Shown: one piece after another, positions 50,501 through 63,200 of the stretch
How positions within the stretch are numbered: position 1 is the stretch's first letter
Layout of the letters: each line of letters starts with the position of its first letter
Source: Amia ocellicauda
Lineage: Eukaryota; Chordata; Actinopteri; Amiiformes; Amiidae
Reading direction: 5' to 3'
NCBI RefSeq assembly: GCF_036373705.1
Contig: NC_089856.1
Location: 6,458,501 to 6,522,500, forward strand
Length of the DNA stretch: 64,000 nt
Notes under the pieces: model-generated
The model's database searches: none
What the model saw: the letters and a program-made list of their open reading frames with translations, nothing else
Told to the model about the DNA's origin: nothing
Made by a program: the position numbers and the translations under genes

Positions 50501-53500
50501 ATAATTTAACATCTATTTATTTAACTTGCTTCTCCTTTTCAAAAGTTACCTTGGCACTGATTTATACTGCTTTTGGTTTTATATCCAGTTTCACAAGTGC
50601 AGTTGTAACTCCCAACTATGTTGCTACAAATTGAGTTTGGACCACAGATAGGAGGAACTTGCTGGCAGTCATCGATGTCTGTGGAGAATTCAGTGAAACA
50701 ATAAGAATGAACATGAGTAACATGAAATAGTTATGTGTAAAAGTTCAATCATTTTTCTTTTTTTTGCATTTATTTCTTTAATAAACTGTTTAGTCAGTAA
50801 TAGTTCCTGAATTACCTGCTACAATGTCAATATGCTCTATACAATTGTGAGGAATCTCATATATGTCTTTGCCTTAATTTAAACATGCACAAAGCTTTTG
50901 AATCTAACAAGTGGCATGTATGTTTCTGTCCAACTAATACATCTGGACAGTATGGTATTTAAATGTTAATGCAATTTCTAAATCTTGATGCTCCCTTCTA
51001 TAGCTCCTTATTTTCTATTTGTATTATATTTCATTTTTGCACTGGTACTGATTGGTAAATATGCTTGCTCTGACCACACTGCATCCGGTAATGATGTTTT
51101 GTGATATATGGATTTTTAAGACAACAATCGGGGCATCTTCTAAGAAAGAAAGAAATAAATGTAATTAAAAGAATAACTGTATAATTCACAAACTTCATTA
51201 ATAGAAATGGGGAGATCTTGGAGCAGGTTCATTTTACTTATAGCAGCTTCATACATGTAAGAAATTACAAGAATCTTCCATTCTTACTTTACCTTACTTA
51301 TAATACATGACCTTATGAATTATTTTTTATTGAGTTGAAGAAATGCAATTCCATGATATACAATTCAGAAATTACAATAACATTAATTATATAAGCATGG
51401 TAAGCAATGCAATGAAAACATTTGAAATGTAATGTATTTTCTTACCTGCACACGGGGTTGAATTACTTGTCAGTGTGACCCCAGCTGGAGGACTGAATCC
51501 AGGAGCACAGGAGCAGTTGTAGCTTCCAGGGACATTGATACATTTTGCATTTGGACCACAGAGTACAGGGATTTCCACACATTCATTGATCTCTACAAAA
51601 TCGTGTTAAATTGAAGTTATTGTTAACACTTTCAGGAAAGTCTGACATATTACATAGTTTAAGCAGGCTCATATACCACAACCAAACTAGAGAACTCCCC
51701 ACCAAGTTCCAAAGAGGGCCCAGCCATCTAAAGAGGAGAAATCTAATCGATAGGCCAAGTTATAAGAAACAATTGGGGCAAATTTGGCAAGCAAGTCAAA
51801 ATCATAAAGAAAATACACTCACCTAAAGGATTATTAGGAACACCATACTAATACTGTGTTTGACCCCCTTTCGCCTTCAGAACTGCCTTAATTCTACGTG
51901 GCATTGATTCAACAAGGTGCAGAAAGCATTCTTTAGAAATGTTGGCCCATATTGATAGGATAGCATCTTGCAGTTGATGGAGATTTGTGGGATGCACATC
52001 CAGGGCACGAAGCTCCCATTCCACCACATCCCAAAGATGCTTTATTGGGTTGAGATCTGGTGACTGTGGGGAGCCAGTTTAGTACAGTGAACTCATTGTC
52101 ATGTTCAAGAAACCAATTTGAAATGATTCGACCTTTGTGACATGGTGCATTATCCTGCTGGAAGTAGCCATCAGAGGATGGGTACATGGTGGTCATAAAG
52201 GGATGGACATGGTCAGAAACAATGCTCAGGTAGGCCGTGGCATTTAAACGGTGCCCAATTGGCACTAAGGGGCCTAAAGTGTGCCAAGAAAACATCCCCC
52301 ACACCATTACACCACCACCACCAGCCTGCACAGTGGTAACAAGGCATGATGGATCCATGTTCTCATTCTGTTTACGCCAAATTCTGACTCTACCATCTGA
52401 ATGTCTCAACAGAAATCGAGACTCATCAGACCAGGCAACATTTTTCCAGTCTTCAACTGTCCAATTTTGGTGAGCTTGTGCAAATTGTAGCCTCTTTTTC
52501 CTATTTGTAGTGGAGATGAGTGGTACCCGGTGGGGTCTTCTGCTGTTGTAGCCCATCCGCCTCAAGGTTGTACGTGTTGTGGCTTCACAAATGCTTTGCT
52601 GCATACCTCGGTTGTAACGAGTGGTTATTTCAGTCAAAGTTGCTCTTCTATCAGCTTGAATCAGTCGGCCCATTCTCCTCTGACCTCTAGCATCAACAAG
52701 GCATTTTCGCCCACAGGACTGCCGCATACTGGATGTTTTTCCCTTTTCACACCATTCTTTGTAAACCCTAGAAATGGTTGTGCGTGAAAATCCCAGTAAC
52801 TGAGCAGATTGTGAAATACTCAGTCCGGCCCGTCTGGCACCAACAACCATGCCATGCTCAAAATTGCTTAAATCACCTTTCTTTCCCATTCAGACATTCA
52901 GTTTGGAGTTCAGGAGATTGTCTTGACCAGGACCACACCCCTAAATGCATTGAAGCAACTGCCATGTGATTGGTTGGTTAGATAATTGCATTAATGAGAA
53001 ATTGAACAGGTGTTCCTAATAATCCTTTAGGTGAGTGTATTTCATAACATTGACAACATTTGGTATAGATATCACTATAGATCGAAATCTAATTCAATTT
53101 ATGAAACTATATTTTAAAAAAGAGAGATTTGACAATATAAAATTGTATTCTGAACTTTGCCCCATCTTACATATACAGCTCTGGAAAAAATTAAGAGACC
53201 ACTCCAAGTTCAGAAGTCAATGATAAGTGGTCTCTTAACTTTTTCCAGAGCTGTATATGTATATGTGTATGTATGTGGTAGATACAGGAAACATGTGTTA
53301 AAGGGCTAAACATCTTCATTGTGTCCTGGATAAGCATGAGGTAATATCAAAGTAATAGATTAAGGTCATATTATAGTTTGGTCTGGTATATCCACAGAAA
53401 GAAGATGTGATCTTTACATACTTAGTGACTAGACATTGGGCCAGATACAATCAAAACTTTGACCCACCCACTAATAGCAAGCCACAAACCTGTACATCAC

Positions 53501-56500
53501 AGCCGTTACATTTATGATTAGAAGAAAGTGGCATCTTACTCAAAATGAAGCTGCAACTGAGTACAGTTCTGTAGTTTTCTAATAGCGCATGGGTCAAAGT
53601 TTAATCTGGCCCAATGTCTATTATGAGAAATGTCCATTATATAATTTCCATTCTTTCCTTCCCACCACATATACTTATCCTCTATCAAAGATCCTGTTTA
53701 GAAAAGCAGTTCCCAGTTTTGGCTGGGAAGTTGAAGGAGACCAATCCCTTCAAAATCTAATTTAAGGCAGCACAACACAGCCTCTTCCAACACAACAGTA
53801 AATACTAGAGTACAAGAAGAATTAATATTTGTGCTATCTGAACAAAATTACAATATATTTAGAAAGATAGATTTAGGTAATGATGCAATTAAAGCACACC
53901 AAAAATAACTTTACAAGAAATGGAAGATAATTTATCAATTACAGATACTTACCTACGCAGGGATATTGTTTATTCGTTAGTGTCACTCCAGGTGGTGGGC
54001 GGTATCCACTATCACAGGAACAGTTGTAGCTGCCAACCAAATTAATACATTGTGCATTCGGACCACAAAGCCCCACAACTATACACTCATCAACGTCTGG
54101 AGAAAAAAAAAAATAAGATCGTCACACACAAGGGATTTACTTCATTTGAATTGGGGTTTCTTAGCTTTGACTATAAACTTAAATTCTTCAGGTAAATATG
54201 GAAAAAGTGTATTGTGTAAAGTTCATTGCCAATGCCACCTTTGAAGTCTGCCTTCTTACTACTTAATGAGCATATACTTTAATAACTATAAATATAATTA
54301 CATTCAAATACATTTTAAATCATCAATGATTGGTCATCAAGATTTTACACAGTGTTTGTACTAAGCTCTGTTCAATCAGCTGGAATCTTTAGTTGTTGTT
54401 TTTTAGGTTTCAACAAAATCTGAAAAAATATTATTGATAAATAAGTTTAGTTAACTGAACATTTTGTATTAAACTAAACAAATCACAAAAATAAACATAG
54501 TTTCAAATGAACAAATACTATCAACAACAACTTCTCACAATAATAAACAAAAGCTGCTTATGAACAAGGAAATTAGAGGTTTAGTTGTTATCCTTTATTT
54601 TTTCAATGTTCTTCCTGTTTCAATTAACTTTATATACTTCAAAATTTGAGCTCAGAAATAATAGAAGAATTCTGTACATTTGAGCATGTAATAAGTTAAC
54701 ATTATTATTGATCAATGATCCCCAAACATAAGCCTGATGCAAGATGTGAAACCCAGCAGAAGTCCAAGACAGAACTAGTGGTTAATGGGTGTCCCCAGAG
54801 CACTTTGTTTCTTCATGCAGTTGCAAAGTTTGCAGTGTCCTTAATCTGTATTTGCCAGTATGGAAATCATACTGCTGAGACAAACAAGTTGTCAGTTCCA
54901 CATGGAGTGGTATAAAAAGAAACAGTAGCATATCAGTTCCATATTTAATACATTGCATTTATACTTAACTGATTCTAATACCAATCACATATCTGAATAT
55001 TCAGGTACAATTAAAAAATATATATTACATGACTTTTCAAAATCTTATTTACTTTTGGAAAACTCTCAAAATTCATGTAAACAATCTGATTACTGATATG
55101 TACTGATGAATGAAAACAAACTAGTTTCTTCATCCCTACCTTCACATGGGTTTGTAGTGTTTGTCATTTTGATCCCGGTGGGAGGGATGAATCCAGTATT
55201 ACAGGAGCAACTGTAACTCCCTGGAGAGTTTGTACATATTGCATTTGCACCACAGATTAATGGGAAATCTTCACATTCATCGATATCTGCAGGGAATCAA
55301 TTAATAACCCAATTAACACCATTTCATCATGCATAATCATTGTGCTCAGTTTTATTTGTATTAATTTCTGTAGGTGATCTTGAAAGGAATATTTAGACTT
55401 TTCAGTTGTTTTTTTCAATTGATTTGTTTTCTCCCCCCCCCCTTTTTTCAACATTGAAAATGTGGAGTGGATGGTATAAAAGAAAGGGAAACAAATCCCA
55501 TTCAAATGCATCACAATTTCAGTTTGTGACAGAACAAAATGTGAACCAGTCCAAGGGGGTTGAATACTTCCTATAGCCACTATATATATAAATTATTATA
55601 ATTATTATTATTTCCCCTTTCCCTGGATATAACCGGATGTTCCAGATGAAAACTTTTGTGGCATGTCAGTTATTTCCCACAGTTTATTCCCTTTATACAT
55701 TATTCATTGTTTGGTCTTCCGCTCTGTTTTCTGTGTTTATTTGCATTCATACTCAAAAGAATCAATTCTAGTGTCTCCCAGAAATGGCTCATTACGGGAC
55801 TTACGCACTCATGATAAACAAGCGTTCTTGTTTTTGTGATGAACAAATAAAATGCAAGTTTGTGCAAATTTTGTATTGTGTGAGCTGGTAGTTTGTTATA
55901 TTTTGGTGTTGACAAATAAGAAATTAAACCAAATGCTGAAGAAACTAATTATCCTGAGCATGTTATCATTAATGTTATTGCACAGCAGTGTTAATTTCGT
56001 CAATGAAAACTATGAAAAAAAATATTCATCAATGACCTATTTTCAGTGACGAAAACTATGACGATAATGAGACGAAATACTGTGAAAAAACGATAACTAA
56101 AAATAAATGTCTTCTAATTTTAGTTGAGTAAAATGTGACTAAACAAAAATTCAGCACTAGACTAATGTTCATAAATTACAGTATTTTGCGCGATAGAAAC
56201 CGCCAGCCAATCAGGGCGCTTGTTGTTCAAGATCAAACAGAGGCGGAAGCGCCACTTCCCCCTGCGAGAGACAGCGGCATTAAGGGCCGGATTAAATAAA
56301 AACTTTGACCCACCTGCTAATAAAAAACTACAGAACTGTACTCAGTTGCGGCTGCATTTTCAGCCACTTTCTTCTAATCATAAATGTAACCGCTATGATG
56401 AACAGGTTTGTAGTTTGCTATTAGCGGGTGGGTCATAGTTTTGATTTAATTCGGCTCAACGATGGCTCATGAAGGTACAGAAATCTTACATTACACACTG

Positions 56501-56858
56501 TAAATCGAAAGCATTAATCTACCCGCTGAAACACAATTACAAACCTGTACTTTGTAGTGATTACAAATATGAGTAGAAGAAAAATAAAAAAAATAAAAAC
56601 AATAGCCACCATTGATGACAGCTGTGTATTTTCATTTTATTATGTTTTCGCTGACAGCCTTATCCAGGTGTTATCTATAGCCGGTGAATCAATGCTGATA
56701 TCTTGGGTTATATGTGAATACCAGAACAATGCAAATCTCTTATTCAGGGACGCTTTAAATCAGCGTTTACTTGTAATGTGCACTTTGCACTTTGTATTGC
56801 TTTTTATAAGACAACCTGGATGAGGGTGTCTGCCAATAAATAAATAAATAAATAAACA

Positions 56859-56904
<46 letters not shown>

Positions 56905-57197
56905 TGTGTAGCGCGGTGCATTCAATAAAAACGGGAGCACCTCAGTTCGTCCCGCGACAATTCATCCCCGACAATGGGCCCCAGTGATAATTGGTCCCCG
57001 CGATAATTGGTCCCCACGATAATTGGTCCCACTGATAATTGGTCCTCGTGATAATTCACCCCTGTAACAATTCGTCCCCACAGCAGTTCGTCCCCATCAT
57101 ATGTTCTCCACATGAGCATTTGTAACCATGAGTGCATTCAGTTATTGTAGAGCCATAGAACATACAAACATTACATTTATATATATATAGCCTATAT

Positions 57198-57238
<41 letters not shown>

Positions 57239-60200
57239 AATACAATTTATGTGATACTAACACCAATAGCTCAATCATAAATAACCAATCTGGACAGTTG
57301 GCTGAAGTAGTATACTACTTGTTTCACAAATAGTTAACATGTCTGGTGGTGTTAAGGTTAAAGCAGTGCACTGTAAGCTAGATGTTCTGAGTTTGAATCC
57401 AGGTGAAAGATAACTATTTCCTTTGTTAGGTTTTCAGGTAGTTTTATATATATATATAGTGCATCCGGAAAGTATTCACAGCGCTTCAATTTTTCCACAT
57501 TTTGTTATGTTATAGCCTTATTCCAAAATGGATTAAATTCATTATTTTCCTCAGAATTCTACAAACAATATCCCATAATGACAACGTGAAAGAAATTTGT
57601 TTTAAATCTTTGCAAATGTATTAAAAATAAAAAACAAAAAAGCACATGTACATAAGTATTCACAGCCTTTGCCATGACACTCAAAATTGAGCTCAGGTGC
57701 ACCCTGTTTTGACTTTGAGATGTTTCTACCAGTGGTAATTTCAATTGATTGGACATGATTTGGAAAGGCATACACCTGTCTATATAAGGTCCCACAGTTA
57801 ATAGTGCATGTCAGAGCACAAACCAAGCCATGAAGTCCAAGGAATTGTCTGTAGACCTCCGAGACAGGATTGTATTGAGGCACAGATCTGGGGAAGTGTA
57901 CAGAAAAATTTCTGCAGCATTGAAGGTCCCAATGAGCACAGTGGCCTCCATCATCCCTAAATGGAAGAAGTTTGGAAGCACCAGGACTCTTCCTTCAGCT
58001 GGCCGCCCAGCCAAACTGAGCGATCGCGGGAGAAGGGCCTTAGTCAGGGAGGTGACCAAGAACCCGATGGTCACTCTGACAAAGCTCCAGCGTGTCTCTG
58101 TGGAGAGAGGAGAACCTTCCAGAAGAAAAAACATCTCTGCAGCACTCCACCAATCAGGCCTGTATGGTAGAGTGGCCAGATGGAAGCCACTCCTCAGAAA
58201 AAGGCACATGACAGCCCGCCTGGAGTTTGCCAAAAGGCACCTGAAGGACTCTCAGACCACGAGAAACAAAATTCTTTGGTCTGATGAAACAAAGATTGAA
58301 CTCTTTGGCCTGAATGGCAAGCGTCATGTCTGGAAATCAGGCACTGCTCATCACCTGGCCAATACCATCCCTACAGTGAAGCATGGTGGTAGCAGCCTCA
58401 TGCTGTGGGGATGTTTTTCAGCGGCAGGAACTGGGAGACTAGTCAGGACATCCTTGATGAAAACCTGCTCCAGAGCGCTCTGGACATCAGACTGGGGCGA
58501 AGGTTCATCTTCCAACAGGACAACGACCCTAAGCACACAGCCAAGATAACAAAGGAGTGGCTACAGGACAACTCTGTGAATGTCCTTGAGTGGCCCAGCC
58601 AGAGCCCAGACTTGAACCTGATTGAACATCTCTGGAGAGATCTGAAAATGGCTGTGCACCGACGCTCCCCATCCAACCTGATGGAGCTTGAGAGGTCCTG
58701 CAAAGAAGAATGGGAGAAACTGCCCAAAAATAGGTGTGCCAAGCTTGTAGCATCATACTAAAAAAGACTTGAGGCTGTAATTGGTGCCAAAGGTGCTTCA
58801 ACAAAGTATTGAGCAAAGGCTGTGAATACTTATGTGCATTTTTTATTTTTATTAAATTTGCAAAGATTTCAAACAAACTTCTTTCACATTGTTATTATGG
58901 GGTATGGTTTGTAGAATTTTGAGGAAAATAATTAATTTAATCCATTTTGGAATAAGGCTGTAACATAACAAAATGTGGAAAAAGTGAAGCACTGTGAATA
59001 CTTTCCGGATGCACTGTAGTTTTGATTATAGCGATGCAGCTTTCTGCTGATTTACACTATGCAGTATTCCTTCCCCCTTCCTCTCAGCCGGTTAAGACTG
59101 ACTTTACTCTCAATCATTCAGCAAAGAGTACAGCTGGTTCATGCCATCTCATAGATTTTATGGTATTCTATCTCAGAGAAAATGTCTTACCTGCACATGG
59201 GTGTGTTTTATTTGTGATTGGGACTCCAGGAGGTGGGAGGTATCCAGTATTACAGGAACAGTTGTAACTCCCTGGGTTGTTGGTACATTGGGCATTAGTA
59301 CCGCAAATTGTAGCGTCTTCTTTACATTCGTCAATCTCTGCAGAAAATCTGATTAATAACCATTGCTTCTACTCACTGCTTTTTCATACAATTAAGTTTA
59401 CTGTTATAAATCATATGTTTGTTTTGCTGGGGATCAGGATTTTGCAACTAAACACTATCCAATACATTACTGTGTTAACATGGTTGTTAGGATTGGTGTC
59501 TTTTATGAGACACAATCAAACCTTGACAGGGCCCTCAGAAGCAATCTCTGCATACAATACAATACATTACTCAATAATACAATGCAATACAATGGATATC
59601 CCCAGGCCTAATCCCATTCAAATTAAATAGGTTGATCTTAAATTAACCTTGGATAGCAGGAATGCATGGATTTGGATATATTCAGTGTTGCTTACAACTA
59701 GGAATTTGCAGTATTTTGATAGGGCAGATGCAAAATAACTCAGCTAGAACTAAGAAAACATTTGAATTATGTGATGGATCCCTCAGTGTCATTGTGTGAA
59801 TACTTCCATTGCTTCCTTGCTTGATTGCTGCAATATAACTGTTTGTTCAGATAATGCATGTTTTTTTTCTTGTAATGCTGTGTAGATTTAAAATTATATG
59901 GTGATTTCTACTTTTCTTAATTGAAAAGTTTGCATAGTTTATGCAGGAAGCTGAGAGAAACAGAAATTTAAAATCTAGAACGACAGTCCAAAGTTTCCGC
60001 ATTCCCTCTCTTAACTCAGTTCAGTCAAGAGGAATCTTAGAATGGGAACGTACACGGTTCCTAAAATTATGGATCTAAGCATGTTTACTTGTTGCTAAAG
60101 TGCAGGGGTGGCTAACCCTGGTCCTGGAGGGTCTACAGGTTTGTGTTCTATCCAGGCCATTAACTGCTTAATTGAACCAATTGTATAGCTTAACTATGCA

Positions 60201-63200
60201 AAATGTCCCTGTGTTCAAGATATCCAATGATTGGTGTTTTAGAGAGACCTGGAAAACCTGCAGGATTGTGGATCTCCAGGAACAGGGTTGGCCACCCCTG
60301 CTATAGTGTATATGTAATATGTACAGCACTCTTCCAGATTGATTCTGTAATATAAGCAACTTTTCAAATATTGCAATTTAAAACTTACTATGATAACTAC
60401 TATGATATGCTTTTTCAGGGTTTCAGGATATGTTGTGTCAACTTTCTGGATAGTGAAACAACTAGAAAAACGGTAGATTTTCCTTCCCTGCAGCAATTTA
60501 AGTCATTATTAGCATTATTAGCATTTCACAGTCTTACTCCTTGATCATAATTATACTTTTTGTAGACAACATGAAGTCTTGCTGTGTCCACAACTGTGGG
60601 AAAAATGTATTTCTTTCCAACAGCAGAAGAAATTCATATGCAGTGGAGATTATGCAAGTAAACAATCCCAGATTTAAAAAGGGAAAATATCAGCAATCTA
60701 CAGCCACGCAAGGCTCTCCACATCAATGTGTTGGTCGCCTCCTGAAGACCTTGGTTCTCAGCCCTCATTCTGTTGCTCTGCGGGGAACCTTAGCACATAC
60801 CCCTGTGGAGGAATCTACTGTCTCAAGCGAGCAGGATGCTTTGGCTCTGTACCAGCTGTGCCCCTGAGCAGTATCGGCTCAAGGCACTAAGGCTGTCAGC
60901 TGCTTTGGTGGTGACTATCCAGTGTGTAAGAGCTCCCTCTATGAGTTTGCAGTGCATGTACCACAGACAGATCATCCAAACCTGGTGTTTGAGAAGAGGA
61001 CATGGCCTTCTCACCTGCCCCATGGAAGTGATATTGCACACTCTTGCAAGAGTTGTTTGATGTGGGCAAGACCCCATCCATGCTCAAAGTCTGGCAGCCA
61101 TTTCCAAATTGATGGTAAGTGGCCTGGGTCCCACTTCTTGGTCTCCCAGTTTCCAAAGGGAGTGAGAAGGCTTCTCCATAAGAGCTCAATTAGTCCTCCA
61201 GAATGGGGTTTTGATCAAGGTCCCCTTCGAACTGCTGTACTGGCCTTGGGTGTCTGCCTGTGTGGAGTTTGTATGTGTCTGTTTGATTTTTCTCAGGGTA
61301 CTCTGGTTTCCTCGCAAATTCCAAAGGCATGATGCTTTGATTGATTGCCCACTTTACATTATATGAATGTGTGTTTGTGTGTGTACTGCTCTGCGATGGA
61401 CTGGCATCCTGTCCAGGATGAAGTGTTTATTAAAATTAGATGGATGGATACTAATAATAATAAATCTCTTACCTTCACAGAAATTAAAATTAGTTTCTGA
61501 AACAAGTGTAGCTGGGATTCTGTAGCCAGTATCACAGAAGCAGCTGCCAGTATTATTATCACATTGTGTATGTGGACCACAAGCATATGGGGTGCAGTTG
61601 CTATGACCTTCAGAAAACAAATCAACAACAACAACAAAGTGGAATAGATAAAATTGTCACTAACTCCTAGAAAAACATTTGTGGTTCAGCTTTTTCATAC
61701 ATTGTTTCAGACTTGTAGGACTCATGTCATTAAGGGCCCCATTAAATCTAAAATATCTAGAGCAGGATAAGAGTCGCTTTTCCAGACTTCTAAAATGGGC
61801 AGGCAAGAAAAACACTGTGAGCCAATCACATTACCTCATGAATAGGAAAAGAAGAAACGTCAGTAACACATTTTTCAATAGATCTCCCTAATTACATAGT
61901 AGGTACTCAGTAACCACATGTTAATTACTCATTAGAACAGTGCAATTATGCATTTGTTGGGCCATGCTCAGCAGGGGCTAAGGTTTCATTTCAGAACTGG
62001 GGGGACATTGTCAATATGGGGGGTGACGCTGTCAATATTGGAGGGGATCACAAATTTTGTCAAAATTGGGGTGGATGTGTCCCCTATGCCTATGGAGCCA
62101 GGCATATAATGTTAAAATTAAGATCAAGGACATATAATGACAATTTAAGTTTCTCTCAACATTGCCTTAACCAATGGCTATGATGCCCAGGAAGGCTCCA
62201 AAGGCATCCTTACCAGAAAAATGTGTACTTACATATACCGTTAATAATTTTTACACATTATGTACATGTTAACAACTGCATAATTGCACTGTTCTTATAA
62301 GTAGCTAACAAGTAGTTAAGTATCTACTATGTTAATCAACAGAATTCTGCAGAATTCTGGTTACTGCAGCATTGTGGACAGTGGTGAGTATTTCTTCTGG
62401 ATTCTCCTCTATCCTCTTCTCTGCCCACTAAATGGGGAGCATTGAAAACTGTTTGTGTTGTTCTTTATCCACAGTTATCTTAAATGCTTTCTTTGCAGAG
62501 AAGTGACAGCTGCTGAGGCTTTGCTGCACCGTCCTACCTTTATTCTTTTCAAGGCTGCTGCCCTTACATCCTATACTGAACAACACATATAGTTTAGCCC
62601 ACAGCTACAGTGTGAAACTACAATGTTTGGTCAGTGTAGTAGAGTTGGTAGGGCTCAGTTGCAGGCTACTGTATCTCACCCCTATTTGCAGTGTTTTTCT
62701 AACTGCATTTTAGGAGCCCTGAATTTGTTAGATTCCTTAAAGACTGCTGAAAGGTCTGCTGTGCAAGGTCTGCTGTGCAACTCTACATCTGCTGTTATGT
62801 CACTGTCTGTGCTTGGCATTAATCATTTTTTTGCCTCGACGTCAGTGCTTTGGCCTCAATGTCAATGTCGTGTTTCCTTGCTCAACACATATCAACACTC
62901 AGCCAGTTGTGCATGGCCACTGAGCACTCCCAGTCACAATTCTCTAGTGAAATGAGCTATATTCAAACCAGTGAACCTCAGCTCATAGGGCTCAGCCTGC
63001 ACTTTTAATGACCAAGCCCCTCGGGAAGCCTCTTTCAGCTTTTTGTGATAGTGGCATACAAACATTTTTTATTTAATTGGGCCCATAGCTTTTTACACAG
63101 GCAATGAATAAAAACCTTTATTACAGTTCTTACAGCAATAAGATCTTTATCTGAAACAAATTCAAATGCACTGCAAATGTATTCAGGTATTTCACAGTGC

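Noticed and set aside
60541..61332. Several overlapping 74-136-codon frames on both strands
   Set aside because: They overlap in several frames with no domain. Treated as unidentified intronic DNA.
62623..62955. 110-codon open frame on + strand
   Set aside because: No recognised domain, no splice or promoter context, and it lies within a receptor B intron.
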